Assembly: GCF_000428785.1 (NCBI RefSeq) | Contig: NZ_AUAP01000001.1 | Location: forward strand, 62,001 to 126,000 | Source: Conchiformibius kuhniae DSM 17694 | GTDB lineage: Bacteria > Pseudomonadota > Gammaproteobacteria > Burkholderiales > Neisseriaceae | Reading direction: 5' to 3' | DNA: 64,000 bases | Shown here: positions 56,256 through 64,000 of the stretch, piece after piece | Numbering within the stretch: position 1 is the stretch's first letter | Layout: each line of letters opens with the position of its first letter | Notes under the pieces: model-generated | Seen by the model: only the letters and a program-made list of their open reading frames with translations | The model's database searches: none | What the model was told of the DNA's origin: nothing | Translations under genes and position numbers: made by a program

Positions 56256-57290
56256 ATGAAGCAACCCCTCAGCTACCGCGATGCCGGCGTGGACATTGCC
56301 GCAGGCGACCAACTGGTTGAAAACATCAAACCTTTTGCCAAACGCACCATGCGCCCCGAAGTGTTGGGCGATTTGGGCGGTTTCGGCGCGCTGGTGGAAA
56401 TCAGCCGCAAATACCGCAATCCCGTGCTGGTGAGCGGCACGGACGGCGTCGGCACCAAACTCAAGCTCGCCTTTGCGTGGGACAAACACGACACGGTCGG
56501 CATCGATTTGGTGGCGATGAGCGTGAACGATATTTTGGTTCAGGGTGCGGAACCGTTGTTTTTCTTGGACTATTTCGCTTGTGGCAAACTGGACGTGGCA
56601 CGCGCCACCGATGTGATAAAAGGCATCGCGGCGGGTTGCGAACAGTCCGGCTGCGCCCTGATTGGTGGAGAAACCGCCGAAATGCCCGGCATGTATCCCG
56701 AAGGCGAATACGATTTGGCGGGCTTTGCCGTGGGCGTGGTGGAAAAAGACCAAGTGATTAACGGACGCAACATCGCGGCGGGCGACGTGGTGCTGGGCTT
56801 GGCATCGGACGGCGCACACGCCAACGGTTACTCCTTGATTCGCAAAATCCTTGACCGCGCCAAGCCCGATTTGGACGCGCCGTTTGACGGCGGCAAAACC
56901 CTGCGCGAAGCCGTCATCGCGCCGACCCGCCTGTATGCCAAACCGGTTTTGCAGGTATTGAAAAAGTTTGAAATCAAAGGCATGGCGCACATTACCGGCG
57001 GCGGCATCACCGAAAACCTGCCGCGCGTGCTGCCTGAAAACCTCATGGCGCAAATTGATGCCGCCGCGTGGGAAATGCCCAAATTATTCCAATGGTTGCA
57101 ACAGCAGGGGCAGGTGGACACGCAGGAAATGTACCGCACCTTTAATTGCGGCATCGGACTGATTGCGGTGGTGTCGCCCGAAGTGGCGGAACAGGTCGCC
57201 GCACTGTTTGCCGAATTGGGCGAAACCGTGTACCGCTTGGGCGCAATCCGCGAGCGCAACGGCAGCGAACATCAAACGCAGATTGTTTAA
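56256..57290 (+). CDS. purM: Phosphoribosylformylglycinamidine cyclo-ligase
   Basis: This 344-residue enzyme closes the imidazole ring to make AIR. It starts [18 protein letters not shown], has the ATP-site segment [15 protein letters not shown] and the conserved [15 protein letters not shown] and [19 protein letters not shown]. The ATG at 56256 has AGGAAAG upstream and gives the family start; an in-frame ATG at 56223 lies in the hairpin. In many proteobacteria purN follows purM; here purN is 35 kb away. Confidence 0.97.
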   Translation: MKQPLSYRDAGVDIAAGDQLVENIKPFAKRTMRPEVLGDLGGFGALVEISRKYRNPVLVSGTDGVGTKLKLAFAWDKHDTVGIDLVAMSVNDILVQGAEPLFFLDYFACGKLDVARATDVIKGIAAGCEQSGCALIGGETAEMPGMYPEGEYDLAGFAVGVVEKDQVINGRNIAAGDVVLGLASDGAHANGYSLIRKILDRAKPDLDAPFDGGKTLREAVIAPTRLYAKPVLQVLKKFEIKGMAHITGGGITENLPRVLPENLMAQIDAAAWEMPKLFQWLQQQGQVDTQEMYRTFNCGIGLIAVVSPEVAEQVAALFAELGETVYRLGAIRERNGSEHQTQIV

Positions 57291-57314
57291 AATACAATTG
57301 GTTAATTAAAAAAT

Positions 57315-57441
57315 CACGCCCGTCATTCCCGTGCAGGCGGGAATCCGATTAGGAACAAAACTATTGTTGATGAAACATCAGTTTGTTCGTCTTGAAAATG
57401 GATTCCCGCCTGCGCGGGAATGACGGCGGTTTCTATAACGG
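57315..57441. repeat. Palindromic mobile repeat, copy J
   Basis: The cores GTCATTCCCGTGCAGGCGGG and TTCCCGCCTGCGCGGGAATG flank a spacer with AACAAAACTATTGTTGATGA. The outer ends are not of the usual form. It lies directly before ubiC. Confidence 0.75.
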
Positions 57442-57460
57442 CTTGATGCGAATCTTGATA

Positions 57461-57937
57461 ATGGATTACCCGAAACCTATGATTTGGCAAACGGACATTC
57501 CGCCGTGCGCCGCCGCTTTGCGCCGCATTGCCGTGCAGCAGTCGCTGACGCGGGCATTGGGCGAAGTGGCGGCGTTTTCGGTGCGGCTGCGGCATTTGGG
57601 CGCGGCAAACGGCGTGCCGCCGCATTTTGCCGATTGGCGTTTGCCCGCACAAAGCTTTGTCCGCGAAGTGGATTTGTGTTTGAACGGCGCGGCGGTGGGT
57701 TGGGCGCAAAGCCTGTGCGCGGCGGATTCGGCATGGCGGGCGGTGCTGGATTGCGGCAACACTTCGTTGGGCGCGAAGCTGTTTGGCGGCGGCGCGGCGT
57801 GGCGGCGCAGCGAATTGGCGTTTACCGCCGGTGCGGACGGCTTTATCTTGATGCGCCGCTCGCGTTTTACGGCGGAAAACGGCGATGAGTTATATTTGGC
57901 AGAAGGGTTTTTGCCGAATATCTTGGATTTTCTATGA
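57461..57937 (+). CDS. ubiC: Chorismate lyase
   Basis: This 158-residue protein resembles UbiC, which splits chorismate into 4-hydroxybenzoate and pyruvate, the first step of ubiquinone synthesis. Visible points are QQSLTRALGE near the start, the REVDLCLNGAAVGWAQS strand pair, the SLGAKLFGGG turn and the RRSRFTAENGDELYLAEGFLP end. The start is uncertain: ATGs at 57446, 57461 and 57479 all lack a clear ribosome-binding site, and mobile repeat copy J ends just upstream. It overlaps the next gene by four bases. Confidence 0.78.
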   Translation: MDYPKPMIWQTDIPPCAAALRRIAVQQSLTRALGEVAAFSVRLRHLGAANGVPPHFADWRLPAQSFVREVDLCLNGAAVGWAQSLCAADSAWRAVLDCGNTSLGAKLFGGGAAWRRSELAFTAGADGFILMRRSRFTAENGDELYLAEGFLPNILDFL

Positions 57938-58443
57938 CTTATCTTTGCAGTGCTTGCGGGGAAACGCATGAAGATTGGCCGGCATTGGTGTTTGCGCAGC
58001 CCGACCCTTACCGTTGGCTGGGTGATGCGGAAAAAACGTCATTCCAAGCCGAATGCGACCGCAATACCTGCCGCATCGCCTATCCGCAGCAAACCGAATG
58101 CTTTATCCGCACCGTGCTGGTGTTGCCCGTGCAAGGTCATGATGTTACGCTGGAATACGGCGCTTGGTTGTCCGTTAGCGAACAAAATTACCACGATTAC
58201 CGCGAGCATTTTAACGATAACGACCATTGTGCGGCGTATGTCGGCTATTTGGCGAATGCCTTGCCCGATTATCTGCAAACCTATGATGTGATTGCCAAAG
58301 CGCACACGCAGGGCGGCGGCTTGCGCCCCTTGCTGGAATTAAAGCCCGACCCAGACCACCCGCTTGTGCGTGATTTTTATCACGGCATCTCGTTTGCCGA
58401 AGCGCAACGGCGCGTGGACAAAATATTGGGTGCGCGGCGGTAA
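57934..58443 (+). CDS. DUF2199-type protein
   Basis: This 169-residue protein begins MTYLCSACGETHEDWPALVF, a Cys pair (C5, C8) followed by the pattern of DUF2199 proteins, continuing with RIAYPQQTECFIRTVLVLPV and the characteristic YGAWLSVSEQNYHDY. The family has no known function. It overlaps ubiC by four bases (ATGA) and is probably coupled to it. It has no signal or membrane segment. Confidence 0.8.
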   Translation: MTYLCSACGETHEDWPALVFAQPDPYRWLGDAEKTSFQAECDRNTCRIAYPQQTECFIRTVLVLPVQGHDVTLEYGAWLSVSEQNYHDYREHFNDNDHCAAYVGYLANALPDYLQTYDVIAKAHTQGGGLRPLLELKPDPDHPLVRDFYHGISFAEAQRRVDKILGARR

Positions 58444-58450
58444 AACAGGT

Positions 58451-58456
58451 TATAAT
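58451..58456 (+). promoter_or_regulatory. Possible -10 element of ybaB
   Basis: TATAAT with a weak TTGGGT 19 bases upstream. A perfect uptake word follows at 58469. Confidence 0.35.
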
Positions 58457-58468
58457 TGCCGATTTCTC

Positions 58469-58480
58469 AGGCTGCCTGAA
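58469..58480 (+). other. DNA uptake word (AGGCTGCCTGAA) upstream of ybaB
   Basis: A perfect 12-base match, intergenic. Confidence 0.85.
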
Positions 58481-58511
58481 CGGGCGGCGTAACAGATTGA
58501 AAGGAATATTC

Positions 58512-58847
58512 ATGTTTGGAAAAGCGGGATTGGGCGGGCTGATGCAGCAGGCGCAAAAAATGCAGGAAAACATCAAAAAAGCCCAAGCGGAATTGGCGCA
58601 AACCGAAGTGGTCGGCGAGGCGGGCAACGGCTTGGTAAAAATCACGGGAACGTGCAACCATGCCGTTCGTGCCGTGCATATCAGCCCCGATTTGATTGCC
58701 GAAGCCGCCGATGATGCGGAAATGTTGGAAGATTTGGTGCTGGCGGCGCTCACCGAGCTGCACGACAAGGCGGAAGCCACCACCGCCGAGCGCATGTCGC
58801 AATTTACGCGCGGGCTGCCGCCGGGCATGGGCGACTTTTTCAAATAA
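58512..58847 (+). CDS. ybaB: YbaB/EbfC family nucleoid-associated protein
   Basis: This 111-residue DNA-binding protein starts MFGKAGLGGLMQQAQKMQEN and has the typical GEAGNGLVKITGTCNH strand and the end MSQFTRGLPPGMGDFF. It forms dimers that coat DNA with little sequence preference. In many bacteria ybaB follows dnaX directly; here dnaX lies 1.4 kb away on the opposite strand, with hemW between. GAAAGGAA precedes the ATG. Confidence 0.95.
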   Translation: MFGKAGLGGLMQQAQKMQENIKKAQAELAQTEVVGEAGNGLVKITGTCNHAVRAVHISPDLIAEAADDAEMLEDLVLAALTELHDKAEATTAERMSQFTRGLPPGMGDFFK

Positions 58848-58912
58848 TCCCGTTGTTTGGCAAACGGTATCGGGCAGATGCTGCGCGATGCCGTTTTTGT
58901 TTTGGAATCAAG

Positions 58913-60067
58913 ATGCTGTTACTTTCTGACCTGCCGCCGCTTTCGCTCTACGTCCACATTCCATGGTGCGTGCAAAAATGTCCGTATTGCGATTTCAACT
59001 CGCACCGCCAACCCGCCGCTTTGGACGAAAACGCCTATATCGATGCCCTACTGATTGATTTGCAACAGGAATTGCCGCATATTTGGGGGCGCAGCGTGGA
59101 CACCGTGTTTATCGGCGGCGGCACGCCCAGCCTGTTTCAGGCAGCCTCGATAAACCGATTATTGAGCGGAATCCGCGCCTTAATCAAACTCAATCCCGAA
59201 GCGGAAATCACACTGGAAGCCAATCCGGGAACGTTTGAAATTGAAAAATTTCAAGGCTTTAAAGAAGCAGGCATCAACCGCCTTTCCGTTGGCATTCAAA
59301 GTTTTGACGACAACAAACTGCGCGCGCTCGGGCGCATTCACTCCGCCGCCGAAGCCCGCACCGCCCTGCACACCGCCACGCATATTTTTGCACGGGTAAA
59401 CGCCGATTTGATGTACGCGCTACCGCAACAAACGCCCGCGCAAGCCGTTCAAGATATTGAAATCGCGGCAGATTGCGGCGTTTCCCACATCAGCGCCTAT
59501 CATCTGACTTTGGAGCCGAACACCGCTTTCGCCCACCGTCCACCGCAGGGTTTGCCGGTGGACGATGCCGCGCAGGACATTGAAGAAGCCGTTCACAATG
59601 CCTTGTTCAAAAAAGGATTTCAGGCATACGAAACCAGCGCGTTTGCGAAACACCCAAACCAACGCGCCCGCCACAATCTGAATTATTGGCAGTTTGGCGA
59701 CTACATCGGCATCGGCGCGGGCGCACACGGCAAAATTTCCCACCACAACCGCATCGAGCGCACCGTCCGCAGCCGCCACCCGCAGGATTATTTGCGCGCC
59801 ATGCACGGCAACCCCGCCGATGCCGTTGTCCGCCGCGACATTGCCAAAGCGGATTTGGCGGGCGAATTTATGATGAACGCGCTGCGCCTGCACGAAGGCG
59901 TGCCGTCTGCGTGGCTGCCCGAGCGCACGGGTGTTTCCGTTGCTGCCGTTGCCCGCGCCATTCAAACCGCGCAGCAAAAAGGTTTGTTGGACGGCGACCC
60001 GCGTTTTTTCCGCGCCACCGAATTGGGGCGGCGGTTTTTGAATGATTTGATTGGGCTGTTTTTATGA
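58913..60067 (+). CDS. hemW: Radical SAM haem chaperone HemW
   Basis: This 384-residue protein has the radical SAM motif CVQKCPYC (C19, C23, C26) followed by DFNSH, the second conserved feature of HemW/HemN-like proteins, and GGGTPSLF. HemW binds haem and delivers it to respiratory enzymes; it lacks the N-terminal extension of true HemN. The ATG at 58913 fits MLLLSDLPPLSLYVHIPWC. A perfect uptake word is inside at 59136-59147 (encoding FQAA). It may matter for the bc1 complex encoded in the same window, but only by function, not by position. Confidence 0.93.
   Translation: MLLLSDLPPLSLYVHIPWCVQKCPYCDFNSHRQPAALDENAYIDALLIDLQQELPHIWGRSVDTVFIGGGTPSLFQAASINRLLSGIRALIKLNPEAEITLEANPGTFEIEKFQGFKEAGINRLSVGIQSFDDNKLRALGRIHSAAEARTALHTATHIFARVNADLMYALPQQTPAQAVQDIEIAADCGVSHISAYHLTLEPNTAFAHRPPQGLPVDDAAQDIEEAVHNALFKKGFQAYETSAFAKHPNQRARHNLNYWQFGDYIGIGAGAHGKISHHNRIERTVRSRHPQDYLRAMHGNPADAVVRRDIAKADLAGEFMMNALRLHEGVPSAWLPERTGVSVAAVARAIQTAQQKGLLDGDPRFFRATELGRRFLNDLIGLFL
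59136..59147 (-). other. DNA uptake word (AGGCTGCCTGAA) inside hemW
   Basis: A perfect 12-base match on the minus strand. Confidence 0.85.
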
Positions 60068-60079
60068 AATTTGTTTTCT

Positions 60080-60271
60080 GAAAATCAATGCAATATGAAA
60101 ACGCCGCATCGTCATTCCCGCGCAGGCGGGAATCCAAGTCAAGGCACAACAAGCCTTGATAAAACATCGCTTGCCAAACATCGGGCGGTAGATTCCCGCC
60201 TGCGCGGGAATGACGGCGTTTTTGTATTATGCTGATTTTCAGCATAAAAGTTTAAATGATAACGCGCCCTA
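60080..60271. repeat. Palindromic mobile repeat, copy K
   Basis: About 192 bases. Cores GTCATTCCCGCGCAGGCGGG and TTCCCGCCTGCGCGGGAATG; arms CTGAAAATCAATGC and GCTGATTTTCAGCATAAAAG. The right end, TTTAAATGATAACGCGCCCT followed by A, supplies the TAG stop of dnaX on the minus strand. Confidence 0.88.
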
Positions 60272-62350
60272 ATCCCGCAAACACAGGCTTTCGGTGCGCC
60301 AGCGTGCCGAAAAGGTGTGCATGATGGTGCGTGCTGCCGCATCGTTTTCCAACAATTGCCGCGCCGTTTCGCGCCGTTCCGCCAAAATCCGCTCCCGCCG
60401 CAGAAACGGCGTTTCCCCGCAGTCATCGTGCCATTCGGTCAGGCAAACGCGCAGGTCTGTGCCGTATGCCTGCTGTAGAGCCTGTGCGATGCGCCCGATG
60501 TATTCCCGATTGTCCGCGTCTTTGGTTTTTTCAGACATCACCGCCAAAGTCAGCGTGTGTTGTTCCAGCGATACCCATGCCAGATGTTGCAACAGCATTT
60601 GCGCTGCCGCCACCTGTTTGCCGATGTGCGCCACAATGTCAAACCACGATTCGCGCTCAAGCGGGGGCGGGGCGCGTTCGGTATCGGGCACATCATCATG
60701 GTTGGTGTGTTGCGCTTGGGGTGGTTCGGGCAATGCGCCATCGTGCGGCATCATGCTGTGCGGAACGGTGTCGCCGTCATTGTCATCATACGGACGGGGC
60801 AAAATATATGCGTCATCGGGTGCATCATGGTTGGCGTGCTGCGCTTGGGGCGGTGCGGGCAATGCGCCATCGTGCGGCATCATGTCGTGCGGAACGGTGT
60901 CGCCGTCATCGTCATCATACGGACGGGGCAGGACGTATTCGTCATCGGGCGCATGGTTGTGCGGGGGTTCGGGCAAAACGGCGTGCTCGGCAGACGGTGT
61001 GTGCGGTGGGGGTGGGGCGGGGGCTTCGTCTTCGTCCCATGGCGGCGGGGCATCGTCCGCAGGGGCGGGCGGCGGTGCGGTTGCGCCCGATGTGTGCGGC
61101 ACACGGCGGATTTCCTGCGGGCGCGGCGGCGGCAAATCTTGCGGGCGGAATTGTTTGCGCGGCACGGTGTCGGCGGACGGTGCAAGCCGTGCCGATACGG
61201 GCGGCGGCGCGGTGCGGAACGCCGTGTTTTCAATGTGTCCGTCCGCAGGCGTGTCTGCCGCCGCAAACGGCGCAAACGCCAACATCCGCAACAAAGTCAT
61301 CAGCCAGCCCGCATATTCATCGGGCGCGAGCGGCAAATCCTGCCTTCCGTGCAAAGCGCATTGATAATAAAGCTGAATTTGCTCAGGGTGAAACCGCGCC
61401 GCCAAGCGTGCCAACTGCGCCTGTTCGGGATTGCCCTCTAGCGCGGCGGGAACGTGCCGAATCAGCGCCAGCTCCTGCAGCAGCAACGCCAATTCCGCCA
61501 GCACAGGCTCAAAGCCCGCCGCATACGCGCCCATTTCCCTTGCCAAAGCAATCAATTGCCCGCCGTCCTGTTCCGCCAGCGCGTCCAACAAAGCATAAAG
61601 CTTCCGGCGGTCGATGCTGCCCGTCATTTGGCGCACGTCCCGTTCGCGCACCGCGCCCGCACCCATGGCAATGGCTTGGTCGAGCAAACTCAAAGCATCG
61701 CGCATCGAACCGGCGGCGGCGCGGGCAAGCAGGTGCAAAGCGGGCGTTTCGTACGGCGTGCCTTCGCAATCCAGCACATGTGCCAAATGCGTTGCCACCT
61801 GTTGCGGCGTCATATTGTGCAGCACAAATTGCAGGCAACGGCTCAACACGGTAACGGGGACTTTTTGCGGATCGGTGGTGGCGAGAATGAATTTGACGTG
61901 CGGCGGCGGCTCTTCCAGCGTTTTGAGCATGGCATTAAACGCGCTTTTCGACAACATATGCACTTCGTCAATGATATAGACTTTGTATTTGCCCGAAGTG
62001 GGGGCGTATTGGGCGTTTTCCAGCACTTCGCGGATGTTGTCGATGCCCGTATTGGAAGCGGCGTCGATTTCCAGCAGGTCGGGGAAACGGTTTTGGTCGA
62101 TGGCGCTACAGCTTGCACATTGTCCGCAGGGTTCGCCCTGCTGCGGCTCGGTGCAGTTGAAGGCTTTGGCGAGAATGCGGGCGATGGTGGTTTTGCCCAC
62201 GCCGCGCGTGCCGGTGAGCAGATAGGCATGGTGCAAACGCCCTTTGGCAAGCGCATTTTGCAGGGCTTGGACGATGTGTTCCTGCCCGACCAAATCGGCA
62301 AAGGTTTTCGGTCGCCATTTGCGGGCAAGGGCTTGATAGGCGGAAGTCAT
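60269..62350 (-). CDS. dnaX: DNA polymerase III subunit tau/gamma
   Basis: This 693-residue clamp-loader subunit has an AAA+ domain with Walker A GTRGVGKT (47-54), four zinc Cys (C66, C75, C78, C81), IIDEVHML (127-134), ATTDP and the SRC motif (170-172). A Pro/Asp-rich linker (about 370-570) contains a 43-residue tandem duplication, and the C-terminal part (LLQHLAWVSLEQHTLTLAV) resembles the tau region that binds the polymerase. No A-rich slippery heptamer for a gamma frameshift was seen. The ATG at 62350 (MTSAYQALARKW) fits the family. Its stop codon lies in mobile repeat copy K. Confidence 0.94.
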   Translation of the reverse strand: MTSAYQALARKWRPKTFADLVGQEHIVQALQNALAKGRLHHAYLLTGTRGVGKTTIARILAKAFNCTEPQQGEPCGQCASCSAIDQNRFPDLLEIDAASNTGIDNIREVLENAQYAPTSGKYKVYIIDEVHMLSKSAFNAMLKTLEEPPPHVKFILATTDPQKVPVTVLSRCLQFVLHNMTPQQVATHLAHVLDCEGTPYETPALHLLARAAAGSMRDALSLLDQAIAMGAGAVRERDVRQMTGSIDRRKLYALLDALAEQDGGQLIALAREMGAYAAGFEPVLAELALLLQELALIRHVPAALEGNPEQAQLARLAARFHPEQIQLYYQCALHGRQDLPLAPDEYAGWLMTLLRMLAFAPFAAADTPADGHIENTAFRTAPPPVSARLAPSADTVPRKQFRPQDLPPPRPQEIRRVPHTSGATAPPPAPADDAPPPWDEDEAPAPPPPHTPSAEHAVLPEPPHNHAPDDEYVLPRPYDDDDGDTVPHDMMPHDGALPAPPQAQHANHDAPDDAYILPRPYDDNDGDTVPHSMMPHDGALPEPPQAQHTNHDDVPDTERAPPPLERESWFDIVAHIGKQVAAAQMLLQHLAWVSLEQHTLTLAVMSEKTKDADNREYIGRIAQALQQAYGTDLRVCLTEWHDDCGETPFLRRERILAERRETARQLLENDAAARTIMHTFSARWRTESLCLRD
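60692..60949 (-). repeat. 129-base tandem duplication inside dnaX
   Basis: Two head-to-tail copies with a 129-base period encode PDDEYVLPRPYDDDDGDTVP ... and PDDAYILPRPYDDNDGDTVP ..., each continuing with MMPHDGALP and PPQAQH. The copies differ at a few positions, so the duplication is not brand new. Confidence 0.9.
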
Positions 62351-62471
62351 GGGCGCGGAGCAAAAAACGGAAACGGCGCATTTTACCATTGTTTGGCACG
62401 CTTTCCGCAGCGTGGCAAAATCTGTCGAACGAATACTTTATATTTGCGCCCGAATGCGCCAACATGTAGTT

Positions 62472-62630
62472 TCAGATTTTGATTTTTCGCAGCAGGGCGG
62501 GCAGGTGATTGACGGGGCGTTTTTCGGTAAGGACGCGGCGGAACTGGCGGGCGTGTTCTACAAAAACAAAGACAATGCCAATACCGTAGGCGATTTTCTG
62601 GGCGCGTTTGGCGCAAACAAACAACAATAG
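62472..62630 (+). pseudogene. C-terminal remnant of a TbpB-like surface lipoprotein
   Basis: The last 52 residues of a short frame read FDFSQQGGQVIDGAFFG, KDAAELAGVFYKNK and FLGAFGANKQQ. The pattern of a beta strand, FxGxxAxELxGxF and a final GxFGAxxQ is that of the last barrel strands of transferrin-binding-protein-B-like lipoproteins. Nothing similar precedes it: upstream sequence runs straight into the dnaX promoter region, so this is a 5'-truncated relic. A good terminator follows. A short ATG-started frame of 57-58 codons (from 62454) covers it, but expression is doubtful. Confidence 0.6.
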
Positions 62631-62671
62631 CATTGATGTTGCGGGCGTGTGGTGATGATGCGCCCGCAAGC

Positions 62672-62700
62672 AATCCCCGAACTTCGGTTCGGGGATTTTT
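62672..62700 (+). terminator. Terminator after the TbpB-like remnant
   Basis: The perfect stem AATCCCCGAAC (62672-62682) / GTTCGGGGATT (62687-62697) has loop TTCG and is followed by TTT. Confidence 0.85.
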
Positions 62701-62708
62701 GCGTGGTT

Positions 62709-63185
62709 TCAAAACCATGCGGCAAGGGTGTGCCACAGGTGGGTGCTGGCTGCCCATGCCAGTTTTGCCAAGCAATACGCGGCAATCAGCAGCAGCACGA
62801 TGAGCAGGGCGGAAGTCAGGGCGCGGCGGTTGATGTGGCGCAGGGTGGCGGGGTCGCCCGCCGCGTAGCCGTCTATCAGGGCAAGGTTGCGTTTGTTGTC
62901 TTTGTAGAAAAAGTCGAGAATGGCGCCGACAAACGGAATCATGCCGATAACGGTGTCTTTCAGTCCGTTGCACAAGACCACGAGTGTGAGCCGCCATGAG
63001 CGCAGTTTGACGGCGGCAACGTAGAGATAGGCAAGGTTGAAGCTTTGCCCGACCGTGTCGCCGACAACGGGAAACAGTCCGATGATGCCGTCCAAACGGT
63101 AGTCGTCCAGATAGCGGCTGATGTGTTTGCAGGCGCGGTAGCTGCGGCTGCGGGCAAGCTCGGGGTGGCGGGGGTGTGGGGGCAT
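62709..63185 (-). CDS. DUF4112 membrane protein
   Basis: This 158-residue protein matches the DUF4112 pattern: YLDDYRLDGIIGLFPVVGDTVGQ (split across one helix), then a hydrophobic stretch, DTVIGMIPFVGAILDFFYKDNKRNLALI and a final membrane helix (about 127-148). The paired GxxPxVGD/A segments are the family hallmark. The function is unknown. The ATG at 63185 was chosen because the upstream open frame reads through mobile repeat copy L. It is convergent with the TbpB-like remnant. Confidence 0.85.
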   Translation of the reverse strand: MPPHPRHPELARSRSYRACKHISRYLDDYRLDGIIGLFPVVGDTVGQSFNLAYLYVAAVKLRSWRLTLVVLCNGLKDTVIGMIPFVGAILDFFYKDNKRNLALIDGYAAGDPATLRHINRRALTSALLIVLLLIAAYCLAKLAWAASTHLWHTLAAWF

Positions 63186-63204
63186 GGTTGGGTTGAAAAA
63201 GGGG

Positions 63205-63353
63205 AATGCCGTCATTTCCGCGAATGCGGGAATCCACTGTGCCATGCTTGGCAAGCGATGTTTTATCAAGATTTGCTTGAGTTTATTGTTGGATTCCCGC
63301 CTGCGCGGGAATGACGGTACGGTGTTTTATCGGTTCAATGAGGATACGCCCTA
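63205..63353. repeat. Palindromic mobile repeat, copy L
   Basis: The cores GTCATTTCCGCGAATGCGGG and TTCCCGCCTGCGCGGGAATG flank a spacer with GGCAAGCGATGTTTTATCAA. The right end, TTCAATGAGGATACGCC followed by CTA, supplies the TAG stop of the gene at 63351-63983. Confidence 0.88.
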
Positions 63354-63983
63354 GTGGTTGCAGGGGGTGCGGCTGAGTTGTCCGTAGCGTCCGACCACGC
63401 CTTGAATTGCGCCGGCTTCTTGGTCGTTTACCGACATGAACAATACGTTCATGCGGGCGGAGCTTTGTCCTTCGCCTTCACCGCCGCCTTGTACCACTTG
63501 GCGGCTGGCGGCGTGCGGGTATTTGCGCAGCAGCCCTTTGATGCGGTGGTAGTCGTCTTCGGGAATGCTCACGCGGGCGGAGCAGGCTTTGTATTGGACG
63601 CGGGGCGTGCCCAAGCGTTCGACCGGTTCGCTGCCGCTTCCTTGTATGCTGATGTTGCGGACGGCGGTTTTGGCGGGTTTGTCGGCTTGGGCGCGTGTGG
63701 TATTTTTGCCACTTTGTTGGGCTTGGGCGGCGGTTTGGCGTTTGCCCTGCGGCTGGACGTGTGTGCTGTTGCCGTTGCCGGTGATGGCGCGGACGGCGCT
63801 GGCGTTTTGCAAATCGCCGGTGTTGATGATGATTTGCGGGGGCGATACGACAACGGGTTGTTGTGGGGCGGCGCTTTGCTGTGGTGCGGGTTCGGGCAGG
63901 TATTGCTTGAATACTTTGTTGCCGATGATGGCGGCAAAAACGATGATGTTGAGCATTACCAAAATATAGAACAGGTGTCTCAT
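63351..63983 (-). CDS. Membrane-anchored SPOR-like protein of unknown function
   Basis: This 210-residue protein has one N-terminal membrane helix (residues 3-24, HLFYILVMLNIIVFAAIIGN), a Gln/Ala/Pro-rich linker and a C-terminal domain (about 132-210) with the order strand-helix-strand-helix: ACSARVSIPEDDYHRIKGLL, then ARMNVLFMSVNDQEAGAIQG and a final Cys. This resembles a SPOR domain, which binds denuded septal peptidoglycan, but the match is loose. The ATG overlaps the stop of a gene that enters from beyond the window. The stop codon is TAG formed by repeat copy L. Confidence 0.6.
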   Translation of the reverse strand: MRHLFYILVMLNIIVFAAIIGNKVFKQYLPEPAPQQSAAPQQPVVVSPPQIIINTGDLQNASAVRAITGNGNSTHVQPQGKRQTAAQAQQSGKNTTRAQADKPAKTAVRNISIQGSGSEPVERLGTPRVQYKACSARVSIPEDDYHRIKGLLRKYPHAASRQVVQGGGEGEGQSSARMNVLFMSVNDQEAGAIQGVVGRYGQLSRTPCNH

Positions 63984-64000
63984 GCTTGTCCAATCCAGTT
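63980..64000 (-). CDS. Possible 3' end of an upstream gene (off window)
   Basis: Six codons (NWIGQA) and a TGA overlap the ATG of the SPOR-like gene (ATGA). The overlap fits a coupled upstream gene whose body lies outside the window. Too short to identify. Confidence 0.3.
   Translation of the reverse strand, partial: NWIGQA

Noticed and set aside
60269..62350. Programmed frameshift making a gamma form of DnaX
   Set aside because: No A-AAA-AAG type slippery site was found in the region after the AAA+ domain.

Overview
The window is chromosomal DNA from a GC-rich betaproteobacterium of the family Neisseriaceae. Three things support this. Perfect copies of the 12-base DNA uptake word AGGCTGCCTGAA occur at least eight times; this is the dialect described for Simonsiella and relatives, and several copies are extended to a half-palindrome that also contains the Kingella-type word AGGCAGCCTGAA. 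The core genes are Neisseriaceae-like (petABC, a Slam-type outer-membrane protein, two-partner secretion, eno-ftsB, pilSR). Inverted repeats resemble the neisserial dRS3 motif (ATTCCC-N8-GGGAAT). I do not assign a species. No rRNA, tRNA, CRISPR array, transposase, integrase or prophage gene was seen.

Layout. 1-9.5 kb: yicC (partial), prlC, hfq, the petABC bc1 operon, folA, two unknown genes, rnhA and a DnaJ-domain membrane protein. 9.5-23 kb: aceK, a small unknown gene, a DUF3108 protein, a Slam-like barrel, murU, gnd, gabD, a repeat-rich surface protein, purN, a GNAT enzyme and murI. 23.3-29.5 kb: a two-partner secretion pair (tpsB-tpsA). 29.6-45.2 kb: eno, ftsB, an M14 carboxypeptidase, rnr, envC, phoH, small membrane proteins, miaA, mpl, a SprT-like peptidase, ridA, nrdB and yfaE. 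45.2-48.3 kb: an AT-rich two-gene island encoding a RecQ-like helicase with a C-terminal phosphoribosyltransferase motif and a DprA-like protein, the architecture of RqlHI/PsyrTA. 48.4-64 kb: parC, pilS-pilR, an amino-acid binding lipoprotein, purB, purM, ubiC, a DUF2199 gene, ybaB, hemW, dnaX, a TbpB-like remnant, a DUF4112 gene and a SPOR-like gene.

Most genes are housekeeping: purine synthesis (purN, purB, purM), cell wall recycling and synthesis (murU, mpl, murI, envC), respiration (petABC), DNA and RNA handling (dnaX, parC, rnhA, rnr, hfq, ybaB) and deoxynucleotide synthesis (nrdB with its ferredoxin yfaE). The accessory interest lies in (1) the RqlHI-type island; (2) a surface protein joining a BapA-like N-terminus, about 17 NDNPPAGGG repeats and a SEC10/PgrA-like CAP domain otherwise typical of Gram-positive bacteria; (3) the TpsBA pair; and (4) a dense family of palindromic mobile repeats (12 copies), one end of which repeatedly supplies or abuts the stop codon of the neighbouring gene.
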